NCBI GenBank assembly: GCA_973895155.1 | Contig: OZ316894.1 | Span: 6,386,001 to 6,450,000, forward strand | Reading direction: 5' to 3' | DNA length: 64,000 bases | Source: Marsupella aquatica | Taxonomy: Eukaryota > Marchantiophyta | Shown: positions 9,792-21,843 of the stretch, piece by piece | Position numbering within the stretch: the stretch's first letter is position 1 | How the letters are laid out: each line of letters begins with the position of its first letter | Translations under genes and position numbers: made by a program | The notes under the pieces: model-generated | Seen by the model: only the letters and a program-made list of their open reading frames with translations | Told to the model about the DNA's origin: nothing | Database searches by the model: none

Positions 9792-10942
9792 ATGTCTTCA
9801 TCTTCTGAGATCTCCACCACAGATTCTTCCTCCTCCGATGAAGATATACCACCTCCTCCTCAACCTCACACGACTGCACCTCCTCCTCGTGGTCCACCCC
9901 GTCAGCTTTGCCAATGTGCCAAATGCATGGGTCAGGTTTCCCAAAAGTCCTATATATGCATCCAGCATATTGAGAGATATGGACGTTACGGACGTCATAC
10001 AACAGGGGCTTCCTCATCCCATGTGGTAAGTGTTTACGCCTTAGTTTCTACCCTATTTCCACATCGCAATGGTGAAGGTTTTTAATTTCACACCTCTTGT
10101 TGTTTGTTTTGGTTTGGGTGGAATAGGTATCTATTAGGCCTAGACCTGCGGCATCAGCACCTTATGTCCAATCACAAGGTGTTCTAGATGCTATAGGCAA
10201 TGCATTCTCACAAGCCTTGGGTCTAGCAACAGCCCCCTCTAGTCCTAGGGCAGTTGGGGGTGAGCCTGTTGTCCCAAGAGGGAGAAAGCGTTCCAAGAGA
10301 CGGCCCCGAGGGGATACTGATTTGTACAAGGCAGTGGTTACCGGTAGGTGGGGTGATTGTGAGTTTACTGGCAGATGTGTTCCTATCATCAAGGACTGGG
10401 ATCCCCAGACTCTTGGTTTGCCACAAGAGCTTTCCTATGGTGAGGAGGTAGAGGTTTGGGGAAGACGTTGGGTTATCAAACCTTCCACACTTGGGGATAG
10501 ACATGGCTATGGAGTTTTTGCTTGTGAAGACATCATTGTGGATACCGAGAGTGGTAGTGGTGGACGCAGTCGAGAAGGACCTACGTTGTTTCCTTATGGT
10601 GGACCCATCTACAAGAGAAGACATTGGAACATGATCCTTGCACAACATCCTCAGTGGAAGACTTATGCCTTGGAGTTAGATACTTTTGATGGAAACACTA
10701 GGAGGTATAGTGAGCAGCGGGTGATAGATGGGGACCCCATACGAACTGGGAATATAGCTGGTTTCATAAACAATACTGTGGGGACTCACTCCAAGCGTAG
10801 GCAAAATTGTGAGTGGGTTTTCATTGAGGGTCCTCCACCAGCCCCTTATGGCCAGACATATCATCATGACCATTGTCTGGTTGTAGCTACTAGGACCATT
10901 CACTCAGGTGATGAGTTGTTTACTCACTATGTGTGGGATTAG
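9792..10942 (+). CDS. SET-domain protein carried by CACTA-1
   Basis: Two exons, 9792-10025 and 10127-10942, phase-0 junction (GTG|GTAAGT ... AATAG|GTA), 349 aa, no stops. Exon 1: acidic Ser-rich start, proline stretch, then a Cys/His motif (CQCAKCMG ... HIERYGRYG) that is also the N-terminus of TNP2 proteins (compare CACTA-3). Exon 2: basic RKRSKRRPR, then a SET domain with GYGVFACEDI, RVIDGDPIRTGNIAGFINNT, and a C-terminal GDELFTHY with the conserved tyrosine; the usual NH of the NHS motif is NN. SET proteins are protein-lysine methyltransferases, often of histones. Expected nuclear. Substrate unknown; activity doubtful until the H-to-N change is tested. Conserved in CACTA-2. Confidence 0.8.
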
Positions 10943-11085
10943 AAAATGACCATACACATGGCGTTTGGCCACATTTTGTATTTACACCAGTACCGATATT
11001 ATTTCATGTTTGCACACCCCCATATATTCTTCTACATGTTGTAACTATTTGCTTTGTAACTTTCAATTGTTTGCATTGTTTTTAG

Positions 11086-14000
11086 AATGTGCGACCCTCT
11101 CAAAATATGTTACCGCGGAGATTGAGAGCAGCATATCGGGAAATGGGTATGCCGGAAGAAGGACAAGGCTCTGAGTCACATTCCTCATCAAGTGACAATG
11201 GAAGCAACAACCCTGATCGCAATGTACCCAGAACATATGAACAGGTTATTGATGACCAAGATAGAGCCATGGATGATTTTATGGTTGATTGGTTTGGTGT
11301 TGACGTCCCTGGTGATGATGCTGAGGTGTCTGCTGATCAAGGAGGTCATGTGCCCCCCAATGATCCACGACCAAGACATACCCCCGAGGGACAGCGCCAA
11401 TGGGAGGAAGCAGAGGAACATGCCCGAACTCCTATCTATGAGGGTGCTCGATTGAGTCATCTTTCGGCTATCTTGGGGTTGATGAATCTACAGGCCAAAC
11501 ACAAGGCAAGCAATGCCTTGTTATCTGATATGTTTGCACTTTGCCATGACCTTATGTTACCTTCTGGCAATGTGTTTCCAGGAACTTGGAAGGAGGCCAA
11601 GCGTGTTCTCTCATCAATTGGCATGGAATATCATATCATTCATGCATGTGTGAATGATTGCATGTTATTTCATGGGGCCAATGAGAAGAAGACACAGTGT
11701 ACTGAATGTCATGAGCCACGGTATGACCCCAACATGATTACAAAGAAGGTGCCAAGAAAAGCTGTTTGTTGGTTTCCCATCATTCCTCGGTTGTTGCACA
11801 TGTACAGGTGTTCTGATTTGGCAGAGTTGATGGTATGGCATAAGACTCATCGATCAGAGCCTGGTGTTATGCGGTTGCCAATTGACTCTCCTGCAGTCAA
11901 ATATATTGAGGAAACATGGCCAGACTTTGCACATGATCCTCGTCATGTGAGGTTGGGATTGGCATCTGATGGGGTTAGTCCTCATGCCCTTGTAGGCAAG
12001 GGAAGACCTACATCAGTTTGGCCTGTGGTTGTGATGAATTACAACCTTCCACCATGGCTATCCATGAAGAAGGGGTTCCTCTTGCTGTCTTTGATTATTC
12101 CAGGTCCAAAAAAGGTGAAGAACTTTGACACTTATTTGGCACTATTGATCGGAGAACTCCAAAAACTGTGGGGTGGAGTGTGGGCATATGATGGCAGGAA
12201 AAATACAGGAGGCATTCCACGTGTATTTAAATTGAGAGGGGTAGTTTGTTGGACAATGCATGACTATCCTGGTAAGATGACTTTTTGACCATATGCCACC
12301 CTTCTTTGATATGCTCTTTAATATACTTGTTTGTCATGTGACAATCCTAACATTTAGTCTGGTTTTATTTTTGGTGTAACCAGGGTTTGGCTTTGTCTCT
12401 GGATTGCAAACTCAGGGGTACAAAGTTTGCTCCACCTGTGGTCCACAATTGCAAGATATGGCAATTTGGTCCCCATGGCTTAGGAAGATTGTTTACATTG
12501 GGCATACAAAGTTTCTTCCGATGGGGCATGAGATGAGGTCTGACCCACTTTTATTTTCCTCCTTTGACATGCCCCTTGGTGATATGCAGGAAATTCCGGA
12601 ACCAACAACTTTTGGGCATTGGAAGTCACTAGCTGATAGGGTGGCAGACCCTGATGATCCCCTCACCTTTGATGGTACTGGGTTGACGAGGTCCAGGAGT
12701 ATACTAGCCAGTTTGCCCTATTGGTCAGAGTTGAAGATCCGCCATCTTTTAGACCCCATGCACATAGAGGGAAATGTGGGGAAGGCGTTGATAGCTCATT
12801 TTTATGGGGAGAAGGACACTAACTTCAGGGAGGCATGTGAAGAGTTGGAAATGCATCCAGATGTATGGGTACAAGTTGATCCTGCCACAGGTTTGGAACA
12901 TCGTCCTTCTGCTCCTTGGGTGCTTAGTGTTGGCCAAAGACGTGAATTCCGGAATCGTATAGGGGAGATGCGGTTTCCTACAGGCTATGGTGCCAATTTG
13001 AGGAAAGCTTTTGGGATGGAGGACAATCACAAATGGCCACGGTATCTCAAGACACATGACTATCACCGCTTATTGCAGCATATATTGCCAGTGGCAATTA
13101 TAGGGTTGGGGACCAAAGAAGTGCAAGATGCCATTTGGTCATTGGGTCGTTTGTTGAGATGGATATGCTCAAAGGAGATATATGTGGAAGAGATTCCTGG
13201 AATGGAGGTATTGGCTGCTGAGGTGGTTTGCAAGTTGGAGAAGGCCCTCCCTCCTTCCTTCTTTGATTGTCAGGTTCATTTACTTGTGCATCTTGTGAGG
13301 GAGGTTGCCATTGCTGGTCTAGTTCATTGTCGATGGATGTACTGGCTTGAGCATTACATGTCAGTCTTGAAGGCTTATGTACGTAACCGTGCACGAGTGG
13401 AGGGAAGCATAGCTACAGGATACTTGGCTACAGAGAGCATGTTTTATTGTAGTAACATCTTGGCCACCATTGATCGGACTTTACCACGTACTTGGATGGA
13501 GGAGAGGCAAGAGGAGGAGGACCGTTTAACAGGAGCAACAAAAACATGCATGCTTACATCAACAGAGTGGACACAGTTGAATACATTCATGTTGAGTAAT
13601 AGCAATGTCATGGATGAATGGAGGGAGTTTTATGACAATGCCAAAAGAATGAGTCAAAGGGCAAGGATTTTTCCTAAGTTGCATGAGTTTATGAAGGAAA
13701 ATTTGGTTGAGTTGGATGGGCATTTTGGCACAAGGAGGAGATGTCTCACAGTTTCCTACTATGACAAATGACATTCGGACCATTGTTCATGGCCCTTTGA
13801 GAGTGGTAACATCCAAGACGGCCATGTGGACCCAAGGGAGACACTTCAGCTTTCACTAGTTCCTAACCTTGTTTTCCATATTCATGTACTACTACTTAAG
13901 ATATAGTAATCATTTTACTTAAGATAAGTGTGTTTTTCTCTTTTGGTATGAAAGGTTCCTCATAACATGATTAGTGTTTTTTGTGTAGTAGTAACAATAT

Positions 14001-14506
14001 ATGGGTCTTGTTAATTCAGGATTTCTTCCCTTGATGAGAAGAGGGCTCGTACTTTTGATTGTGGAGTTCAAGGGCAGTTTTGTCAGGACTCCCGGAGTAG
14101 CCGACATGACAGGAACATTGTTCGTGATGTTGTGCCACACTATGGGAAGATAGAGGAGATTTTGGTGGTCTCATATGACAACCAATCTAAGTTTGAGGAG
14201 TATGTCTTCAAGTGCAAGTGGTTCAAAGTGAACCTTGTTGGTAATAATCGCACTGTACTCCAAGATGAGAGTGGGTTTACACGGTTGAGGACAAGTGCCA
14301 CTAGTTTTCAAGCATCTCATTGGCAAACGTTAGAGCCATTTACTTTCCCATCTCACTTGGAGCAATGTTTCTACGTTCCATACCCCTTAGACCCAGAGTG
14401 GTCACTTGTCATCACATATGTGCCACGGTCTCGTTCCATTGTTTCAGACAAGCCAGACACTATTTTTGTGTCAGATGTAGAGGACATTGAAGGTGACCAA
14501 GTGTGA
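11086..14506 (+). CDS. TNP2-type transposase of CACTA-1
   Basis: Catalyses cut-and-paste transposition. Exons: 11086-12271, 12384 to about 13850, 14020-14506. The first acceptor (TTTTTAG|AATGTG) is phase 0 and can join the exon ending at 10025, giving the transposase its Cys/His N-terminus. Landmarks: FPIIPRL, RLGLASDGVSPHAL, NYNLPPWLSMKKG, then LLDPMHIEGNVGKAL and a DUF4218-like block (PPSFFDCQVHLLVHLVRE ... WMYWLEHYM). The third exon is DUF4216-like (YGKIEEILVVSYD ... FKCKWF). Near 13750 the frame shifts by 1-2 bases: the open frame stops at 13771 while FPTMTNDIRTIVHGP continues the family pattern in another frame. Likely a recent decay; otherwise intact. Confidence 0.8.
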
Positions 14507-14654
14507 GAGACACTTATGGATATTTAAACCAAAAATCTATATCATGGATTGTTCATGTTGTTTCTTAATTAATATTTCATACACCATTAGTGTGGTAGGT
14601 ATTTTCATTTTGGACTCCTACTTTCAAAAGAGGTCATGCATATAAGTGACATGG

Positions 14655-14885
14655 GTACTCCCTCCCTTATCCCTCCTCCCTCTTTGAACCCAAACTCTCC
14701 TTCCTCTTCCAAAAACTCCATAGCTTTTTCTCCTCCCTCCCTCTTCGCTAAAGTCTCTCCTATTTTTAGTAAACCCTCTTTGGACTCCCTTCTTCCTCCA
14801 TCCCTCATCCACCTTCCAACTCCCTTCCTCCCTCTTTCACCTTTCACCTCCCTCCCTCCTCCTCCCCCATTCAAACTCTAACCTA
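14655..14885 (+). repeat. Pyrimidine-rich tract
   Basis: Long CT-rich stretch (CCTCCCTT words) between the transposase stop and the right subterminal array. ORFs on both strands here are compositional. Confidence 0.6.
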
Positions 14886-14908
14886 GATGCACACACAATT
14901 CTAACATA

Positions 14909-15360
14909 AACGTTTGCGAACTGTTTGCGAAACTAAACAAATCCCAACCAAATCGCAATTCTGCCATTTAAACCGTTTCTCAATTATTCCATACTATACG
15001 CTTCACTATTTTGCGATATCCAGACCATCCCACCTTTACCATCCACATCGTTTCGCACATTTGCCATACAAACCCATCGCAAATTGTTTGAAGCTAACCT
15101 TTTCGCAAACATCCTCCAATACTAATTGTTTCGCATCATATATTAATGTTACCGTGGTTTCGGACTTTCAGAGCGGTCGCGGAGCCTTCGTAATGTGTTT
15201 TGTAATCTCTGTAGTTTTGCAAACTATTGTGATACAATAAAGTTTGCAAAATGTTTGCGATGCAAATCGCATGGAAGACCAAAGTTGCGATACCACAAGT
15301 ATCACAAATTGCGATGCGTATTGAGTCATCAACGGTTTGAAGCATCTGGAATCGCAAACG
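14909..15360. repeat. Right subterminal array, CACTA-1
   Basis: More than ten TTTGCGAA / TTCGCA / ATCGCAA motifs in both orientations, matching the left array at 5750-6160. Confidence 0.7.
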
Positions 15361-15400
15361 TGTGTCCGGACTCAAATGAGCTTCACAAAATGGCAAAATA

Positions 15401-15410
15401 TGTTGTAGTG
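15401..15410 (-). repeat. Right terminal inverted repeat, CACTA-1
   Basis: TGTTGTAGTG, the reverse complement of the left end CACTACAACA. Confidence 0.8.
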
Positions 15411-15642
15411 AGTGTACCCCAATTAAGCTCAAGTGTACTTGTGCAGCAATTTCAGATTTGTCTTAGAATATAATCTAAGGCCAAGATCCTAGTCGACACT
15501 GCAAAGCGCGGGTCTCATTCAGGTATTATTGATATGAAAACATCTCTATGTTTTTTTTGCCTTCATATTTATTGCATTGATCTTACATATTTAATTCCCA
15601 CAATGGCACATAAAAGGTTATTTTTGTATGGGTGATGGACAG
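15411..15642 (+). other. CACTA-2 second 5' UTR exon and intron
   Basis: Resumes CACTA-2 after CACTA-1. CAGATTTG ... GGGTCTCATTCAGGTATT (about 15451-15525) parallels CAGATTTG ... GGGTCTCAAAAAGGTATT (about 9594-9665) of CACTA-1, a conserved non-coding exon with donor. No coding content. Confidence 0.45.
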
Positions 15643-16887
15643 ATGTCTTCTTCCGAGAGTTCAGAGTCAGATTCTGACTCAACCTCTTCATCTTCTGAGG
15701 GGGACATTCCTCCCCCCCTCCGAGGCTTCAATGTCCTCCTCCTCTAGGACCTATTCCATGTTGGTGTGTCCGATGTAAAGGCATGGTGGTTTGTCAAGCC
15801 TGGGAAGCCATTGAGCATATTGAGAACTATGGCAGACACGAGGGCAATTTACCAGTATATTCTACTCGCGAGGTATGCACAATTAATTGCTCTTGGAGAC
15901 ATTGACATGTACAATTTGCCACATTTCACCCATACATTTATTAATTGTTGGTTTTTTTGTGATTGAATAGGTGCCTCATAGGACCCCTCCTCCATTGGTC
16001 TCTAATGACTTATGGGTAAATACGCTTTTGGCTGGTGCAAGAGAGTTGCTTGCATCATCATCAGCTCCCTCTCCATCTAGCCCCCCCGTGTTCAGCCAGA
16101 GAGTGTAGCAGTTCCATCTAGGGTTGGACGCACCCAAGCACGTTCCCAGAGACAACATTGCCGTTATGAACCCTTGCCAGGCACTCATGAGACCGAGGAG
16201 CAAGTTGTAGACCGTACTCTTAGAGTGCCACCAGGAGAGGACTATGTGGAAGTGGAAGGGAGGTTGGGGTTGTCATATGTCACCGAGAAGGCATTGATAG
16301 TGTTGAAGGATTTCTCGTCTGAGAGATTCAAAATACCCCCTGGCCTAACCACTGATACCCCTATCCACATATGGGGTCACCAATGGATAGTGAAGGCGTC
16401 TTCCCTTGGCCCTGACATAGGATTTGGGGTGTTTGCCTTGGAGGACATTGTGGTCCCGCCCAAGCCGTGGCCCCGAGGTTATGATGGTGAGCACCTATTT
16501 CCATACATTGGTCCTGTGTATACTTCAAAAGGTTGGAACATTCTATTGCGCCAACACCCATCGTGGGGTGTCTATGCATTGCAAATGGATTCTGATCTAG
16601 ATGAGCTCATACGGAGGCCTTGGCATTCTCGGATGATTGATGGCGACCCTGTTCGCTCCGATAATATAGCTGGGTACATCAATAGTACTCGTGGTAGAGG
16701 GAGAGGACTTAGGCCTAATGTAGACTGGATTCAGATATTTGGTCCACCTAGAGAGCCTTACTATGTAAAACATATGGATGATCATGTCATGACTGTAGCC
16801 ATTACAACCATTAGGGCTGGCCAGGAGTTGTTTTGTGACTATGAGTGGGATAGGCCCAAGAAAGCATTGCTTTCTCGACGCATGTAG
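15643..16887 (+). pseudogene. SET-domain gene of CACTA-2 (frameshifted)
   Basis: Exons 15643-15872 and 15971-16887 with the same structure as in CACTA-1. Exon 1 has an acidic Ser-rich start and the Cys/His motif (CWCVRCKGMV ... HIENYGRH), but a frameshift in a C-run near 15710 separates them. Exon 2 opens correctly at ATAG|GTG, then a C-run near 16080-16087 shifts frame and exposes a TAG. From about 16088 the SET domain is open: GFGVFALEDI, RMIDGDPVRSDNIAGYINST, AGQELFCDYEW with the C-terminal tyrosine. Its clear divergence from the CACTA-1 copy with motif conservation suggests long selection before decay. Confidence 0.7.
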
Positions 16888-17119
16888 GGCAGACATATAT
16901 GTATATACCACCTTTTTGTTTAACATAAAATACATGATACAGGTTTTCAAACTAAATTGGTTAGTTGTGTAAGTCAATCTTTGATCAAGGTTTGAAAGTA
17001 TACTAGTAGAATGTGTAAAGAGAATTGTAATTTTGCGGGGAAACCAAAAAGCCTATACCTTTAAACACTTGTCTCATTGTGGCCCTTCTAATATAATATG
17101 TATGTTCGTGAAATGTTAG

Positions 17120-17907
17120 AATGCATATGTTCAACCAGATATGGGGGTATTATCACGAGCAATGCGGCAACACCTTGTTGAGGCCATGGGTGATTGGCGT
17201 AGGGCTCAAGCATCAGAGAATGAAGATGCCCCTCCTGAGCATGTGTCGATCTAATGCCACCGAAGATAGACTTGAGGAGGAGAGGGCCATGCATGATCTT
17301 ATGCACCAGTTCTATGATGTGGAGGATGGTGACCATGATATGGGTGATGCATTTGACACCAATGCACATCCTCATGGTGACAATCCTTCACAAGGTTCTT
17401 CCTCTAGACAATGGGAGGAAGCTCGTGACCATGCGCAAACACAAATTTTTGAGGGGTCACAACTATCTCGGCTCTCAGGAATAATGTTATTGTTGAACTT
17501 GCAGCAAAGACATGGAGCAAGCAATCTCCTTCTTGATGATCTCTTCAGGACCTTGCATAGTCATATTTTGCCAGAAGGGAACTACTTGCCTAGTTCATGG
17601 AAAGCGGCAAAAAAGGTGTTGAAATCCATAGGCCTCAAATACGAAGTCATACATGCTTGTGTGAATGATTGTGTTCTGTTCAGGGGGGAACACAAAGATG
17701 CCACTACATGTCCTACATGTGACCACCTGAGGTATCGAGAGGACATGCTGACTGGAAAAGTAGCACAGAGGTTCATGAGGTATTTTCCTCTTATCCCCAG
17801 ATTACGGCACCAGTACCGATGTGCAGAGTTGGCTGAGTATATGGTGTGGCATTCCAAGAACCGGTCAGATATGAGTTCAGATCGGCCAACCATGCGTATG
17901 ATGGTGG
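17120..17907 (+). pseudogene. CACTA-2 TNP2 transposase, exon 1 first part
   Basis: Starts at a phase-0 acceptor (GTTAG|AATGCA) matching CACTA-1 (TTTAG|AATGTG). A frameshift and stop near 17250 break it; the rest parallels CACTA-1 (HACVNDCVLF, FPLIPRLRHQYRCAELAEYMVWH). The frame is cut at 17907 by element Y and resumes at 26043 in the same frame. No alternative host gene fits. Confidence 0.75.
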
Positions 17908-17940
17908 AACAAGAAGCCTTAAATGATGAGTAACAAGCCC
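17908..17940 (+). repeat. Left TIR of element Y
   Basis: AACAAGAAGCCTTAA then imperfect similarity to the reverse complement of 26010-26042. Confidence 0.75.
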
Positions 17941-18009
17941 ATACTTTAGGAACTCTAGCCAAAAAATCAGAAAAACAACGAAAAAGTAAAAAAAAATGCA
18001 AAAATTAGC

Positions 18010-18440
18010 ACCTATTTTAGAGCAAAAATATGGAGCGAACAAAATATGACATAAACTAGCTATGTTTTGACACCTAAAAATGACCAAATTCATCTGAAGT
18101 TACATTCCACCAATAAATGATCTCAAATACAACACTATTATCTACAATGGTCTCACAATTACACGAGGTGTCTTTTGAAACAACAACTCAATCACCTCCA
18201 AAAGCCATTGTCATTTAAAAACCAGAAAATAAATTACTACAACTTAACCTGATACACATTATTGTGAAAAGAAGACAAGGAGAATAGAAATGACACCATC
18301 TAATTGAATTGAAACACAACCCACTAAGATAATATTAAACTACAAATTTCTCAAGAAACTTTAACCATGAATTCATGAATAAGTGGTAAAGGCAAGTTAT
18401 CCATGTTTTTCAATGGTAATGTCACAAACAATAACTACTT
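18010..18440. other. Element Y, 3' region of the transposase gene
   Basis: AT-rich, no ORF of note. Contains ATGAATTCATGAAT (about 18367-18380), the core of the palindrome repeated at 22401-22497. Confidence 0.4.
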
Positions 18441-18444
18441 TTCA

Positions 18445-21400
18445 TTACTCAGATCCAGAAGTCCTCAATTCTTGAAACGAAATATCCCTAGATTTATCTC
18501 CTAGCGGGGTTCTAGTTGATCCATTCTCTTGTTCTTGCTCTTTCTCTTCTGCCAAAAATTCAGTCAATCGGATTTTGATTCGATCTACTGTCTTTTTGTA
18601 CAATGTATCAGATTTTGTCAACATGAAGTTGTAAGCAAAAACAGTCGTTGAAGATAAATCAAGCTCTTGGTGAAACCATATTGGTTTCAAAGTTCCTTTC
18701 CCACGACCACTTTTCTTCTTTTCGTAGTTTAAGACTTCTGGTAAGTACTTGGCTTTCCAAGGATCTGACCCGGTTTTTGTAGCATGCCATAAAACATAAA
18801 TCATTTTTGGAATGTTGAACTCATCGCGCTGGTCAATTCTTTCCACCTTGGCCACCCAAAATGTTTCCGATTCTTCTCCAGCAACAGAAATATAAGTGTT
18901 GACTTCAAGATCCGAAAAGTCTCCTTCCATATTCTCCTTCTCTGCATCTATCTTTCCTTGATTCCGATAAGGACCCACGTATATATCTCTGGTAGGTCCG
19001 TATACTCTCTCTTCAATTTCCTCTTCATTGACAAGGACTCTGGGAACTTCAGCAGCAACAGCAATCTCCCTTTGGGAGCGTGGCCATTGAAAAGGGAAAA
19101 TCAATGGTCTTTGATCAAGGAGCAAATATTTATTCAATTCCCGTTGCTCTTCAAAAAACATTCTCCACCAGTTCACTTCCTCCTCTGAGAATAAAGTTTC
19201 AACTGCAAGTATTCCCTTTTGAATCTCATTTAACGAATCATCCATCTCCTTCAAAGTCATTCTTGAAGAACTAGACATATTTGGTTGAGTCCTTGTAACG
19301 TTCTTATCCCCCTTTTTGAAAAGGGGTAATCCGGGAGCACAACCCATCACCTTTTCTGGCTCCTCTTCCCTCAAAAATTTCACGCCTCCGTCAGGTTTCC
19401 AAGTTGAGTCCGTGGAAAACTTCTTCCCCCATTGGGTTGGAACTTGATTTTCCAACTTGTCAAATGCAAATTTGTACTGGTGGTGGAAGGTAACATTTCA
19501 AATCCTTTCAATGACTAAAGGTGGATTTGAGAAGGCATATTGACGGAAATCATATGTTTCCTTTAAAAGAGTGATATTTGGTTGGGGTTGATATGATTCA
19601 CAAATAATATCACATAGGCTTTCGTATGTGAATGCCTTAAACCTTGCTAGTCGTTTAGAAAATCGACTGAACATTTGATCTATTTGGTCGTGTGTGTGTC
19701 CAACCAACAAAAATCCTAGTTTGATTTTCCGAAAAACCTTTCTTCGAATCAACATATGAAGATAGGCAAAGAGTAAATTATTTTTATTTTCTCTACTGGT
19801 ATTATCAAGTTGAAGATAGAGAACAGGCGGCAAGCCACCAGGCTTTTCTTCCCATTCGTGAAACACCCTTTGCAGGATTGTGACTGTCAAGTTTCCATCA
19901 TTATGCAATACAGGATAATTAAGAAACACTCTTGAAAATAGTGCACCATTGAAAACCAGGCATCCGACAACGTGCATTTAGATCAAACATGTTTCGTCCA
20001 CCGATTTTGGGGGCCGCGGCCAATGAGGCAACCTTGTCTTCTTCTGATCCATCCCATCAATGACAACTCCCAAATATTTATCAGAATTTGAAAAACATTT
20101 CTTACGATGCTTCGCGAGTTTCTCACGTTCTTTGGATTGTTGGTCTCTATGTTTTTGTAACATAATTTCCCCTCGCCCTGGAAAAACAACTTGTTAGTTT
20201 CTTAAAAAAAAATTAGAAATCATGTGTTAAGCCATATTCTTGAAACAAAAACTTGTCAAACTTGTAAGTAACTTACTCTTTTCGGTCTCCGAGACAGCTT
20301 TGTCCCGAATTGATTTGAACTCCTCGCAATCCGCGCAAGCACTGAATCGATTGACTGGAGGAATCTTCACATGACCAAATTCTTGAACCCAAACTTTCAA
20401 GAATTGTCGATAGGATATTTTTGAAGATTCATCAATCTTGGCATAGTTGGAGTCGTAGATCTTCCATACCTCCAGCTTTGAATAATTATCCGGTAAATGT
20501 GAAACTTCTTTATTTGGCAATGTTTCCACGCGTGTCTCAAAAAACGACCTAAGCCAACTGACCAAGACTAATCTTTTAACAGATGGAGGGCGTCCAACTG
20601 GTTTAGAATATCCTAAGTCTTGGTTGTCTAATTTCAAAATTCTATTTAATCTATGATTGCCAACGCAAAATATAAGCTTGAAAGCTTTCCGACAAATACT
20701 CTTTTGACCAAACGTGTAAGATATAGTCTGCCTCCCTCCTTCATTTCCATCTCGCTTTATAAGCCACTGCAAAGATAAAGATCGATCCTGAGATTTCTGC
20801 CTCAAAAATTTAGAACGCGCCTCACGAATTTCTTTTGGAGATAGACTTAGGAGACAATGACTCTGACAACAGTACTTACTATTTGTTTTCTTGATATCCT
20901 CCTCTTTCAACTTTGTTTCACACAAAGTGGCGTTGCTCGTACGTTTGTAACGACTAGATGCCACCGGAACATCATCATCCTCCCCACTCTCCGAAGACTC
21001 GCTTTCATTCGATGATGAAATGGTCACCAACATTTGCTTCTGAACATGCCTAGATTCCAGACCTGCAGCCTTCGGAGATGGAGGCTCTTCCTTCACTCTA
21101 TGCACCCTTGGAATACCTGGGCGTATTTCAGAAATCCCTCCATTACCGTGTAGGGACCCTTTCAATATTTTCCTAGGGTCCCTCTCCACCAGGTTGGTTT
21201 CCCTGTTTGAGTTTCCGTGACTTGATCCGCTCCCTGCCCCAACACCATGACTCCTAGGTAAAACTGAGGAACGCACATTAGAATTCTTTTCTGGAATACT
21301 TTTCAATAACACTGGTCGTCTAGTTTCTTCCCTCATCCCCCTGTGAAATGTTTCCGACGGTGGCTTACCAAAGGTTTTACTTTTTGGCATTTGCTTCAGC

Positions 21401-21843
21401 CGCTGAACACTTTGGAGACTGCAAAAATCTCTGTCATTTTCCCCACTTAGTGCCTTCTTCGTCTTTCCAAATCCAGTCTTCATGAATTCATGAGACCGTT
21501 TCCCAGACATCCAAATAGGCATTGAACCTTCCAGATTACTCCCCAATTTGTCCTTTGTTGGTGACAAAAGAGATACAACTTGACGTCCAGGGGGACCAAT
21601 ACTCTCCAAGGAGTTAGAGGAGCTCCCTGACCTCTCTTTACCACCGACCAATGATTTCTTCCCACTAATTGCAAGTCGTAAAGGACTACGTTTTAACTTG
21701 CTCATAGGGGTGGGGGGTGGCATATCTAAAACAGTAGTTATTCCAGGGATATCTGGGCCAACCACTGTGCAGGGGCCATCCGGCAATGAAACATCATCAG
21801 AAACTCCATCTGAATAATCATCTGATTCGTAACACGCCGCCAT
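18445..21843 (-). pseudogene. DUF7869-type putative transposase of element Y
   Basis: Starts at ATG 21843. Exon 1 (to about 20275, donor GTAAGT) codes a long disordered region (about 300 aa), then a Cys/His-rich segment (KYCCQSHCLLSLS ... CRKAFKLIFCVGNHRL) and FSACADCEEF. The next exon (from about 20182) codes VIDGMDQKKTRLP, HVVGCLVFNGALF, LYLQLDNTSRENKNN and FLLVGHTHDQIDQMFSRFS. This order (DGMDQ, NLT, QLDN..ENKN, VGHTHDDIDQ) is the hallmark of DUF7869 proteins, which are mostly uncharacterised; its Asp pattern and place in a TIR element suggest a DDE-type nuclease, by inference. In-frame TAA (19978-19980) and TGA (about 19498) break it. A TATAAATA lies at 21941-21948. Confidence 0.7.

Larger units (their letters stand above)
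5731..15410 (+). mobile_element. CACTA-1 transposon (SET + TNP2 carrier)
   Basis: 9.7-kb CACTA (En/Spm) DNA transposon. Both ends carry CACTACAACA in inverted orientation. Flanks are GGT (5728-5730) and AGT (15411-15413): a 3-bp target duplication with one mismatch. Subterminal TTTGCGAA/TTCGCAA arrays lie inside each end. It encodes, left to right, a TNPA-like protein (-), a SET-domain protein (+) and a TNP2 transposase with a DUF4216-like tail (+). It lies in CACTA-2 sequence, splitting two conserved 5' UTR exons. It is the best preserved DNA transposon of the window. Confidence 0.85.

Noticed and set aside
14605-14881. ORFs on both strands in a CT-rich tract
   Set aside because: Low-complexity composition, no family features.
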